This document shows, in pieces, positions 8,739-18,994 of a DNA stretch of 64,000 bases (its first letter is position 1; each line of letters starts with the position of its first letter). The stretch is from the NCBI RefSeq assembly GCF_013359945.1, contig NZ_JABWCS010000214.1, positions 1 through 64,000 of the forward strand. Direction: 5' to 3'. The position numbers and the translations under genes were made by a program. The notes beneath the pieces were generated by a model. It had not been told where the DNA came from. It saw only the letters and a program-made list of their open reading frames with translations, and searched no databases. This DNA comes from Paenibacillus agri (GTDB lineage Bacteria; Bacillota; Bacilli; Paenibacillales; Paenibacillaceae).

Positions 8739-9806
8739 ATGGAGCAATGGTCCCAAAGTAAATGGTTTCGCTGGATGATCGGGGTGCTGCTCTCTCTGAT
8801 CATTTTGTATTTTGTTTGGCTGCTTCGTCCGATGCTGATGGGCATTTGGGTGTTTTTAAAAGCCATTCTGGCGCCTTTTCTGGCAGCCATGATTATATCT
8901 TATGTGCTTAATCCCGTAGTCAGCATGCTGGCCGGACGCAAAATGCCGCGAAGTGTCGCTGTTCTGCTTATATATGCCGTATTTCTGACAGCCATTGCCG
9001 TCATTGCGATCAATCTGATCCCGATGTTCATCGAGCAGTTGGAAGAATTAAATGAGCATCTGCCGGAAATGACACTCCGTGCCCAGAGCTTAATGAGCGG
9101 CATGAACTCCAAGCTGATTCCGCCAGGAGTGGGAATGGGGATGAACAACTGGTTTTTTCAGCTGGAAAATCGTTTGGCCGAAGGGATCTCTAACTTTCTT
9201 GATAACATCGGCTCAACTATTAACGTGCTGTTTAATGCCTTTATCGTACCGTTTCTTGTTTTCTATATCCTCAAGGACTTTGAAGTGTTTGAACGGACGA
9301 TTGTGTCGTGTCTGCCAAGGTCGCGCCGGAAATCGATTGTCACTCTGTTCAAAGATATCGATGAGGCGCTAGGAAACTATATTCGGGGTCAATTTCTGGT
9401 CTGTTTAATTATTGGAGTGTTTGCGTATATTGGCTATGCAATCATCGGGATGCCCTATGCGCTGCTGTTCGCCAGTGTCGTTGCGGTATTTAATATCGTG
9501 CCTTATATGGGGCCTTTTCTCGGCGCTGCACCGGCCGTTGTGATGGCTTCGACCGTCTCGCTGAAGCTGGTGCTGCTGGTTGCACTGGTGAATACTCTGT
9601 GCCAGATTGTGGAGAGCAACATTATTTCTCCTCAGGTCGTAGGGCGGACGCTGCATTTGCATCCACTGCTGATTATTTTTGCCTTGCTGGTCGGGGGCGA
9701 GGTTGCCGGGATGCTGGGACTAATTCTGGCAGTGCCGTTTTTCGCGGCGGCAAAGGTCGTCATTCAGCATTTTGTGGCATATTATATTAGAAGAAAGCCG
9801 GTGTAG
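8739..9806 (+). CDS. AI-2E family transporter (permease)
   Basis: This is a 355-residue membrane protein of the AI-2E exporter-like family, with about eight membrane segments. The conserved central hydrophilic region carries SRRKSIVTLFKDIDEALGNYIRGQ, followed by the signature GMPYALLFASVVAVFNIVPYMGPFLGAAPA and the QVVGRTLHLHPLLIIFALLVGG motif. Members include the autoinducer-2 exporter TqsA and Na+/H+ antiporters, so the substrate is open. The ATG at 8739 is set by AGGAGG eight bases upstream; the frame extends a further 49 codons upstream with non-membrane sequence. In Bacillus a homologue (yrrI) precedes alaS; here leuS follows. Confidence 0.88.
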   Translation: MEQWSQSKWFRWMIGVLLSLIILYFVWLLRPMLMGIWVFLKAILAPFLAAMIISYVLNPVVSMLAGRKMPRSVAVLLIYAVFLTAIAVIAINLIPMFIEQLEELNEHLPEMTLRAQSLMSGMNSKLIPPGVGMGMNNWFFQLENRLAEGISNFLDNIGSTINVLFNAFIVPFLVFYILKDFEVFERTIVSCLPRSRRKSIVTLFKDIDEALGNYIRGQFLVCLIIGVFAYIGYAIIGMPYALLFASVVAVFNIVPYMGPFLGAAPAVVMASTVSLKLVLLVALVNTLCQIVESNIISPQVVGRTLHLHPLLIIFALLVGGEVAGMLGLILAVPFFAAAKVVIQHFVAYYIRRKPV

Positions 9807-9819
9807 ATGTCGTTAATGA

Positions 9820-9849
9820 TTGACTACTGGTGGAGCTATTGTATATAAT
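9820..9849 (+). promoter_or_regulatory. promoter of the leuS T-box transcript
   Basis: TTGACT (9820-9825), 18-base spacer, TATAAT (9844-9849). It begins 14 bases after the AI-2E transporter stop and precedes the T-box. Confidence 0.6.
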
Positions 9850-9879
9850 GTTGTGGAATATTACGATTTACATCGTGAA

Positions 9880-10187
9880 TAGCTGTTCAATGATGAGGAG
9901 CATTAGTTCCGGATAGACCGTTATTGCAGAGAGCCGGCACAAGGGTGCGAGCCGGTTGACGGACAGGAATGAACTCACCTCGGAGTAACGATGCAAGCCG
10001 CAGAAGAGATGCAATCCCTTGGGAGAACATCACAATGTGTGTGAACCATCGTCGCCTCACCCCCGCTAAAGGGTGCAAAGTGAGTGGCCGGTAAAGCATA
10101 TCCAGCCGCTAACTAGGGTGGTACCACGGGAATTCAGACCTCTCGTCCCTAGCGATTATACGCTAGGGATGGGAGGTTTTTTTGAAA
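9880..10187 (+). promoter_or_regulatory. T-box riboswitch, leucine specifier
   Basis: The invariant T-box sequence AGGGTGGTACCACGGG is at 10115-10130. Stem I contains GAACTCACC, with CTC at 9974-9976 as the leucine specifier codon. The competing terminator (TCGTCCCTAGCG paired with CGCTAGGGATGGGAGG, then seven T) is at about 10137-10184. Uncharged tRNA-Leu would stabilise the antiterminator and allow leuS transcription. The leucine assignment agrees with the downstream gene. Confidence 0.93.
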
Positions 10188-10384
10188 ATATAAGGGTTTA
10201 TAAGTTTTACGCTTATAAACCATCCTTATATTTCTCGCTGAAACGGATGCCATCCCTTTGAGGACGGATAAGCCGTTTCTACTTGAATATAAGAGTGTAT
10301 ATGCTCTGCGCAGTACATACGGCTTATATTTTTTACGAGAAACGCATGTCTTCCTCTTCCAAGGGGACGGCACAGCCGTTTCTT
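10186..10384 (+). repeat. two tandem copies of a double-hairpin element in the leuS leader
   Basis: Unit 1 is hairpin A1 (10186-10233, AATATAAGG...CCTTATATT) followed by hairpin B1 (10240-10279, GAAACGG...CCGTTTC). Unit 2 repeats the order as A2 (10286-10330) and B2 (10337-10384). The loops differ but the arms are kept, so each hairpin has drifted with its pairing preserved. A third A-B unit lies at 47282-47347 after lepA. The elements lie between the T-box terminator and the leuS ribosome site, so they are in the leuS mRNA. Confidence 0.7.
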
Positions 10385-10416
10385 CTGATTAGTAACACTC
10401 CAAGGAGGGGCATAAG

Positions 10417-12864
<2,448 letters not shown>

Positions 12865-12881
12865 GCGAAGAACGCAATTTG

Positions 12882-12921
12882 CCCGCAGCAACGGAGTGAT
12901 CCGTGCTGCGGGTTTTGTTTT
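12882..12921 (+). terminator. terminator of leuS
   Basis: CCCGCAGCA pairs with TGCTGCGGG across an ACGGAGTGATCCG loop that can itself pair, followed by TTTTGTTTTG. Confidence 0.85.
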
Positions 12922-12979
12922 GCAGAATCAGGGGTGACGCTGTCTGAACGAGGCTTGTTTACGTAGGAGAATTACTAGC

Positions 12980-13194
12980 TATATAAGCCGAACAAAAGAG
13001 AGTAACGAATAGCGAAGAGGAACGAAGGGGGAAGTTTGGAACTGTAGGAGCGAAGCGCTCGCCTTTGTCGCCAGATTTCAACTGCTAAATGGGGTTATAA
13101 AGAAGAAATCTGGGGACAACAGCGACCGGAAGTCCAAACATTCCACCGTAGTGACGTCGAGCTTTACGTTCGGTTCTTAAGTTCGTCTTATATA
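12980..13194. repeat. MITE-like palindromic element with terminal inverted repeats
   Basis: The ends are TATATAAGCCGAAC (12980-12993) and GTTCGTCTTATATA (13181-13194), inverted and matching at 13 of 14 bases. Inside, CCAGATTTC (13071-13079) pairs perfectly with GAAATCTGG (13105-13113), and further arms flank it (GTTTGGAACT with AGTCCAAAC). There is no ORF. The right end includes the stop codon of comER (13188-13190). A decayed relative is at 3802-3940. Confidence 0.7.
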
Positions 13195-14039
13195 TCCAGT
13201 GAGTCCTGAGGAGTATCGTTCAATCCGAAAAGCAGATTCAGCTTGTCGACATCCTCATCGTATTTGTCATGGGTTGTAGAGATCAACTTCTCGAAGACAC
13301 CATCTAAACTGAGGCGCAAATGGTTCAGCGCTTCCGCTGTAATACCGCCGGGAACGGCGACCCGTTCCTGCAGCTCCTGCGGGCTGAAGTTTCCTTCGGT
13401 CAGCAGCTTACCTGTGCCAAGTAACATTTCACCGGCCAGGCGACTGATTAAATTTCCGTCAATACCGGTTGCAACGATAGCGGTATTGATCCAGCGCTCT
13501 ATGAAATAGCTCAGAAAAGCAGGTCCGCAGCTGGAGAAATCAGAAGCAATTCGAGTATGGGCTTCGTTGATCTCTATAGGAACGCCGATAAATGACAGAA
13601 GACTGAGCAGCTTCTGCCTGTCTTCCGTATTTAACCGACTGCCAAAGATGCAAAGTGAAGAGCCGCTCTTGACGCTGTGCGTAATGCTGGGAATGACTTT
13701 GGCGATTTTGGATGGCAGAACAGTTTCCAGATGATGCAGCTGCACAGGGCTGGTAATGGAGACTACAATTTGCTCTTTCGTCAAGATAGAGCCGATCTCA
13801 TCCGTTAACGTTTTGAATTCCAGGGGCTTCACGCATATAAAAAGGATATCGCTTCCGCCAGCGGTCTCGCGGTTGCTGCCGCATAGCTCGATACCGGGAT
13901 GCCGCTCTTGAAGCTGCAACAGCCTGCCCGGGCTGCGGTTGCTGGCCAGTACCTGGCTTGGCTCCAGTGCACCGGAGGAAATGAACGCGTCAATCAATAG
14001 ACTGCCCATGCTGCCGGTTCCGATAAATCCTATCTTCAT
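13188..14039 (-). CDS. comER: ComER, pyrroline-5-carboxylate reductase-like protein
   Basis: This 283-residue protein belongs to the ProC family, with an N-terminal Rossmann fold (MKIGFIGTGSMGSLLIDAF, GxGxxG at residues 7-12) and a C-terminal helical dimer domain (VAVPGGITAEALNHL near 222-236). In Bacillus ComER is encoded divergently from comEABC and has been linked to biofilm formation and sporulation rather than proline synthesis. The divergent position is kept here. ATG 14039 follows AGGAGG by nine bases. Its stop codon lies within the terminal repeat of the 12980-13194 element, so the last residues (LDI) may derive from an insertion. Confidence 0.9.
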   Translation of the reverse strand: MKIGFIGTGSMGSLLIDAFISSGALEPSQVLASNRSPGRLLQLQERHPGIELCGSNRETAGGSDILFICVKPLEFKTLTDEIGSILTKEQIVVSITSPVQLHHLETVLPSKIAKVIPSITHSVKSGSSLCIFGSRLNTEDRQKLLSLLSFIGVPIEINEAHTRIASDFSSCGPAFLSYFIERWINTAIVATGIDGNLISRLAGEMLLGTGKLLTEGNFSPQELQERVAVPGGITAEALNHLRLSLDGVFEKLISTTHDKYDEDVDKLNLLFGLNDTPQDSLDI

Positions 14040-14225
14040 CCTAAGGTTCCTCCTTTCCTGTGTTGCTTTTTTGAGGAATGACATGAATTCTCTTCGTTAT
14101 ATGTATGCAGGGTAGCCTTGGACTCATGACAGGTTTTGTATAAAACAACAAGAGTTTATATATCAGAGGTTGTATTAATATTCAAAAAAACGAATAGAAG
14201 GATGCAGAGAAAGGAGTGGAGTTAG

Positions 14226-15047
14226 GTGAATAAAGGAACAATCATTGGTGGAATAGCGGCAGCGCTTATAGGCAGCGCTCTGATCTGGGCTGCGAGTGGC
14301 AGTAGTTCCGGTATAGCTGGTTGGGAGACGCTTAACGTAAGCATGGGGGAGGCCATCGGGGTTCCCGTTCATGAGGAAGCAAAAATGCCGGCTGGTGAAA
14401 AAGACGGACAGGAGGAGGGGGCTTTGGCGGAGTCTGTTCAGTCAGGGACGGAAGCCGCTGCGGCAAAAGCTCCTGTAACATTGGGGAACGCTGATGCGGC
14501 GGGGGCAAACACAGGGGCGGCGCTGCCTGCAGGGGTTGGAAATGCGACAGATGCTGCGAACGTTGCAAATACTGCAAACGCCACAAATGCTATTCCACAG
14601 TCAGGGCAGCAGGCTTCGGTCGAGGGACAAGCACAGGGCCAGCCGGGTGCTGTGGGAAGTGCTGGAGCGGGTGCTGGAGTGAATGGTGAAGCAGGTGCTG
14701 GAGCAAGTGCTGGAGCGGGTGCTGGAGTGAATGGTGAAGCAGGTGCTGGAGCAAGTGCTGGAGCAAGTGCTGGAGTGAATGGTGAAGCAGGTGCTGGAGC
14801 AAGTGCTGGAGTGAGCGCTGGGACAAGCGCAACCGCTCCCCCTGCCCCTGCCTCCGGTCTGATCAATGTCAATATGGCGACTGTAGCGGAATTAATGAAT
14901 TTACCGGGGATCGGGGAGAAGAAAGCGCAGGCCATTATCGATTATCGTAGCAGCAAAGGTGCTTTCCGGGGTGCGACTGACCTCGGCAAGGTCAAGGGGA
15001 TCGGCCCCAAGGTACTGGAAAAACTGCGGCCACTGGTGACTTTTTAA
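14226..15047 (+). CDS. comEA: ComEA-type competence DNA receptor with a low-complexity linker
   Basis: ComEA binds double-stranded DNA at the outer face of the membrane during transformation. The 273-residue protein has an N-terminal membrane anchor (about residues 4-25) and a C-terminal double helix-hairpin-helix DNA-binding domain (about 211-273: INVNMATVAELMNLPGIGEKKAQAI, then LGKVKGIGPKVLEKLRPL). Between them is a long Ala/Gly-rich region holding a 16-residue unit repeated three times. I see no SLBB domain, which many ComEA proteins carry. The GTG start at 14226 follows AAGGAG. It is divergent from comER and followed by comEB. Confidence 0.88.
   Translation: MNKGTIIGGIAAALIGSALIWAASGSSSGIAGWETLNVSMGEAIGVPVHEEAKMPAGEKDGQEEGALAESVQSGTEAAAAKAPVTLGNADAAGANTGAALPAGVGNATDAANVANTANATNAIPQSGQQASVEGQAQGQPGAVGSAGAGAGVNGEAGAGASAGAGAGVNGEAGAGASAGASAGVNGEAGAGASAGVSAGTSATAPPAPASGLINVNMATVAELMNLPGIGEKKAQAIIDYRSSKGAFRGATDLGKVKGIGPKVLEKLRPLVTF
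14670..14813 (+). repeat. three tandem 48-bp repeats inside comEA
   Basis: Copies start at 14670, 14718 and 14766. Each encodes GAGVNGEAGAGASAGA or a one- or two-residue variant. The unit length is a multiple of three, so copy-number change keeps the frame and alters only the length of the stalk between the membrane anchor and the DNA-binding domain. Confidence 0.9.
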
Positions 15048-15153
15048 TGGGAATCTTGAAGCGCAGCAGGCACTTCTTGTTCTAGTGGACACATGCGGTG
15101 ATGTGTTACAATAGTAAACAAATATTTTGATATAGAGAAGATGGAGATGGAAG

Positions 15154-15672
15154 ATGACTGTAGTCAAACGCAAAAACTGGGATACCTATTTTATGGACAT
15201 TGCTTGCATGGTCTCGACCCGTTCGCGTTGTAATCGTCGTCATGTCGGTGCCGTGCTGGTGCAGGGCAAGAAGCTGCTGGGTACCGCCTATAATGGCGCA
15301 CCGATGGGAGTACCGGATTGCTCGGAAGCCGGCTGTATGATCTCGGAGACGGTTGAAATGGAGGTAGTGGACGGTAACGAGAAGATGGTCAAGAAGCAGC
15401 GCTGCATTCGCACTATCCATGCGGAGCAGAACCTGCTGCTATTCACCGACCGGATTGACCGTGAAGGCAGTACTGTATATGTCACCGATGAACCTTGCTG
15501 GACCTGTGCCAATATGCTGGCCAACAGCGGGATTGTAGAGATCGTGTACTATCGTCCTTACCGGAAGGATATGGAGAAAGTACGGGCCATGATGGCCTCC
15601 AAGGGGATTGTTTTCCGTCAGCTGGAGAGCTATGAACCACCGGCGGAGACGATGATTACGGTATCGGAATAG
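15154..15672 (+). CDS. comEB: ComEB, dCMP deaminase family protein
   Basis: This 172-residue cytidine/deoxycytidylate deaminase has the zinc site HAEQN at 89-93 and PCWTC at 114-118. It deaminates dCMP to dUMP for thymidylate synthesis; in Bacillus comEB is part of the comE operon but dispensable for transformation. An extra segment (residues 51-85, rich in Cys, His and acidic residues) is the usual insertion of the dCMP-deaminase subfamily. It sits between comEA and comEC, in the conserved order. A terminator-like hairpin follows. Confidence 0.94.
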   Translation: MTVVKRKNWDTYFMDIACMVSTRSRCNRRHVGAVLVQGKKLLGTAYNGAPMGVPDCSEAGCMISETVEMEVVDGNEKMVKKQRCIRTIHAEQNLLLFTDRIDREGSTVYVTDEPCWTCANMLANSGIVEIVYYRPYRKDMEKVRAMMASKGIVFRQLESYEPPAETMITVSE

Positions 15673-15711
15673 ACTGCGAATCAGGAACTAAATAAGTAAT
15701 GAATCGGGGGA

Positions 15712-15759
15712 AGAACCTCTGTAGACGCATGAATGGTGCGGATGCAGGGGTCTTTTTTT
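15712..15759 (+). terminator. terminator or attenuator between comEB and comEC
   Basis: AGAACCTCTG pairs imperfectly with CAGGGGTCT, inner CGCAT with GTGCG, then seven T. It would separate comEC from comEAB unless read through. Confidence 0.65.
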
Positions 15760-15887
15760 ATTTTTTACGAAAATAGGTGAAGAAGAGGATTCTCGTCTGT
15801 TGCCGGTATATTTTTATTGATTCCAATGGCCGAAGGAAGAATTTATTCTTTGCTGCATGATGCAGTGAGGAGAGGGAGGAAGAGAGC

Positions 15888-18584
15888 TTGAAAGCTAGAC
15901 CGCTGTTGAGCTTTACCGTATGCTGGGTGATCGGTAGTACTACGGCCCGCTTGTATTCCGGGAATAGATTGCTCCTTGCTGGGGCTGGGTTATTATTGCT
16001 GCTCGCGGCCCTGGCCTATATGGGAAGGCTGAGTCTGAAATATGTCACCGTATTGGCAGCAGCCTTGATTTTGTCGGGCGGTTACTGGGAATGGAACGAA
16101 GTTCATCATGTCAGTAGGCTCCCCGAAGCCCTTCAGCTGCAGCCTACAGAGACGAGAGAGATCGAGGTGCAGGCAGAGGGGGTCCTGGTTTCTACGGTGG
16201 ATCGGGACGGAGATCGTGCAGATTTTATAATGAAAGTATCGGAAATTACTCGCAGCGGGGAGGTAGCAGGGCAGGAGGGAGGGGGCGCTAATAGCGGACA
16301 GGTCCCTTCTGGATCACAACGCAGTGAGAAGTCTGGCAGCACAGGATCTGGGGAGCAGCTTGCTGTGCAGGTGAAGTTACAGGCTGAATCAGAGATTGAG
16401 ATAGCTACTGCGTGGAAGCGGGGCGACCTTGTAAAGCTGACAGGTGTGCTGGAGCAGCCCCAGGAAGCCCGGAACTTTGGCGGTTTTGACTATAGAGCCT
16501 ACCTCCAGACCCGGGATATCTACTGGTTGCTGAAGGTAACGGGAGCAGAGACAGTGGAGACAGCGCCGCCAGCGTCTTGGAGCCTGTCCACGATATTACG
16601 CTGGAATGATGGGGTCCGGGCAGCGCTTGGGGCTGAACTGGATCGCTTATTTCAAAAGCTGCATGCGGGGTACATGAAGGGTCTTATTATCGGGATGCAG
16701 GATGACCTCGATCCAGAGACGTTCCGGCAATTCTCTCAGCTGGGACTGACGCATATCCTGGCGATTTCAGGAATGCATGTGGCGGTGTACGTGGGGGCTA
16801 TTCTTTTTATCCTCAAACGCTGCCGCCTGACCCGGGAGACGATGTTAACCATTACGTTCATGCTTGTACCTGTGTATGTGCTCTTGTCAGGGGCAGGGCC
16901 TTCGGTGATTCGTGCTGGACTGATGAGTATGATTGCTTTGGCTGCCGCGCGTGCCGGGATTCTGAAAGACGGCCTGAACATTTTATGTGCTTCTGCGCTC
17001 GTCATGCTGATCTGGAATCCTTATTTACTCGTAAATGTCAGCTTCCAGTTATCTTTTCTTGTGACGGCTGGGCTGATGATTTATGTGCCTTTGGCTGATG
17101 TTTTGCTGCGGAGATTGCCCCAATGGCTCAGGGGTGCTGTATCGGTGACGCTCGTCGCACAGCTCATTTCTTTTCCGTTAACCATTTTTTATTTTAACCA
17201 ATTCTCACTGATGTCCTTTGTTGCCAATCTTGTACTTGTGCCTTTGATAACCCTTGTTGTTCTGCCGTTAGGGGCTTTCGCTTTGATACTGGGGCGTCTA
17301 TGGGGGGATGCGGCAAGGTTGCTGGCTACTGTTACAGAGCTTCTGAATAATATCACCTTTGGACTGGTAGAGTGGATCAACGGATTTTTAGGCGGGGTGC
17401 TGATTTGGCGTTCACCTTCTCTGGCGTGGATCTGTATCTATTACGCCCTTCTCTTCGGTCTGCTGTACTTCGCTAAGCTGCGAATCGAAGCACGGGATAG
17501 AGCAAAGCAGTATACAGAGGATGAAACAAGACCATTGACGGAATTAATGGAGTCTGAGAGAGCCAGAAGTGTAGGTTCAATTAGAGAACTGTCAACAATG
17601 TACACCGGATGGAGGTCACCAGCACTGCGCTGGAGTGGAGTAATGCTGTTTACGATGTTTGCAGGATTCAGTTTGCTATTGTATCAGGGCTATCGACCGG
17701 AGCAGCTTCCGGGAGGCGGAAGTATTAGTTATCTCGACATTGGACAAGGCGACAGTAGTCTGATTACTACCCCCGGCGGGTCCCACATTCTGGTCGACGG
17801 TGGGGGAACAGTCAGTTTTGGAAAAAAAGAGGAGTGGCGTATCCGTCGCAATCCGTTCGAGGTAGGAGCTAAGGTACTGGTCCCGCTCCTTAAAAAGCGC
17901 GGCATTCACCGCTTGGACGCGATCATTCTGACCCATGCCGATCAAGATCACGCCGGAGGGTTACAGGCTGTGCTGGAAAATATTCCGGTCTCTGCCTTTT
18001 TATTCAACGGGACTATGGCTGAGCAGGATTCTTATAAGAAGCTGATGCGGACCGCACTGGAAGCCGGTGTCCGGCTGTATGCTGTACATCAGGGGATGGA
18101 GCTTGCCCCAGATAAGGATACTCGCTTATTTTTCCTGTGGCCGCCGCCGTTAGAGGGAGAAGAGGGCCATCTTCCAGAGACGGATAACCAAAATCATGCC
18201 TCCGTAGTCTTTCGCTTGAATATGAATGAGCGGAATTTCCTGTTTACAGGGGATATGGATATGGCAGCGGAAGAAGAGATTGTCGCTCAAGGGGGAGAAT
18301 TGGGATTACACACTGGACCGCAGATCGATGTACTGAAGGCCGCGCATCATGGCAGCAAGACTTCAACGGGGGAGGATTGGCTGCAATTCTGGCGACCAGC
18401 GGCTACCGTCATCTCTGCGGGCGTTAACAACATGTACGGGCATCCAGCGCCAGTGGTGATGGAACGTCTGGCCGACAGCGGTACTGCGGTGTACCGTACG
18501 GATCGGCAGGGGGAGATTCAGATGAAGGTTACGAGGGATGAGATCAAGGTGCGGCATAAGCTGGATGGAAAGGCAGGGGAATGA
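15888..18584 (+). CDS. comEC: ComEC/Rec2 DNA-uptake channel protein
   Basis: ComEC forms the cytoplasmic-membrane channel for single-stranded DNA in transformation. The 898 residues show an N-terminal membrane pair with an external OB-like domain (DUF4131, about 1-230). The Competence domain with several membrane segments follows (about 250-540: LTHILAISGMHVAVYVGAILFI, SGAGPSVIRAGLMS). The C-terminal metallo-beta-lactamase domain is at about 615-890, with DIGQGDSSLI, LTHADQDHAGGL and AAHHGSKTSTGE as metal and catalytic motifs; it is the likely strand-degrading nuclease. TTG 15888 follows AGGGAGGA. The length is slightly above the usual 750-850, from Gly/Ser-rich spacers near residue 130. Confidence 0.95.
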   Translation: MKARPLLSFTVCWVIGSTTARLYSGNRLLLAGAGLLLLLAALAYMGRLSLKYVTVLAAALILSGGYWEWNEVHHVSRLPEALQLQPTETREIEVQAEGVLVSTVDRDGDRADFIMKVSEITRSGEVAGQEGGGANSGQVPSGSQRSEKSGSTGSGEQLAVQVKLQAESEIEIATAWKRGDLVKLTGVLEQPQEARNFGGFDYRAYLQTRDIYWLLKVTGAETVETAPPASWSLSTILRWNDGVRAALGAELDRLFQKLHAGYMKGLIIGMQDDLDPETFRQFSQLGLTHILAISGMHVAVYVGAILFILKRCRLTRETMLTITFMLVPVYVLLSGAGPSVIRAGLMSMIALAAARAGILKDGLNILCASALVMLIWNPYLLVNVSFQLSFLVTAGLMIYVPLADVLLRRLPQWLRGAVSVTLVAQLISFPLTIFYFNQFSLMSFVANLVLVPLITLVVLPLGAFALILGRLWGDAARLLATVTELLNNITFGLVEWINGFLGGVLIWRSPSLAWICIYYALLFGLLYFAKLRIEARDRAKQYTEDETRPLTELMESERARSVGSIRELSTMYTGWRSPALRWSGVMLFTMFAGFSLLLYQGYRPEQLPGGGSISYLDIGQGDSSLITTPGGSHILVDGGGTVSFGKKEEWRIRRNPFEVGAKVLVPLLKKRGIHRLDAIILTHADQDHAGGLQAVLENIPVSAFLFNGTMAEQDSYKKLMRTALEAGVRLYAVHQGMELAPDKDTRLFFLWPPPLEGEEGHLPETDNQNHASVVFRLNMNERNFLFTGDMDMAAEEEIVAQGGELGLHTGPQIDVLKAAHHGSKTSTGEDWLQFWRPAATVISAGVNNMYGHPAPVVMERLADSGTAVYRTDRQGEIQMKVTRDEIKVRHKLDGKAGE

Positions 18585-18994
18585 GAAGGAACAGTCACTT
18601 TTAGTCATGTTGTCGGACGTGCTAGGGCATTGGCGCTTGCTTGTGGATGTCCAAGTTGAATGAAGCTGTTGGTCATCTCTCTTTCTCGAGCACGCAGCAG
18701 TATATAGCATGGTTTCAATTCTTGGACAGCAGGGAGTATGAAAGGACGATGGTGAACAGGGGGAGATATTATTTATTATTAATTAGGAGAAGAAGGCATC
18801 ATCGAGGATGTGAAGATATTTCTCAACGGGGAGTTACAAAATCATATTAATGGTAAAAAATCTTTTAAAGGCGAAGTCGATATAAAGTGGGAGGAAGTAC
18901 CTAAAATCCCAAAAAAATTATCTGAATTGGGGCTGCAGTAACTGGGGTTTAATTGATTTTATAATTTTTTTTTAAAAAATATTTTATGTTAATT
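18585..18994. other. junction of host core and accessory region, with gene remnants
   Basis: After comEC the composition turns A+T-rich. No intact gene is visible. 18783-18941 is an open frame with no start codon in context, described separately. 18942-18994 is almost pure A/T up to the inverted repeat of the insertion sequence. Confidence 0.6.
18783..18941 (+). pseudogene. 3' remnant of an unidentified gene
   Basis: A 52-codon frame following an in-frame stop ends with TAA at 18939-18941. The peptide (starting LGEEGIIEDVKIFLNGEL and ending PKKLSELGLQ) has the alternation and charge of a real protein C-terminus. It has no ATG; a GTG inside it lacks a ribosome site. I do not recognise the family. 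Its 5' part appears to be missing, consistent with a deletion near the insertion sequence. Confidence 0.4.

Noticed and set aside
14590-14832. Repeats in comEA as a CRISPR array
   Set aside because: The 48-bp units are directly adjacent without unique spacers and encode an in-frame protein repeat.
18641-18850. 69-codon plus-strand frame after comEC
   Set aside because: It is Arg- and His-rich with no family features and conflicts with the better protein-like frame at 18783-18941.
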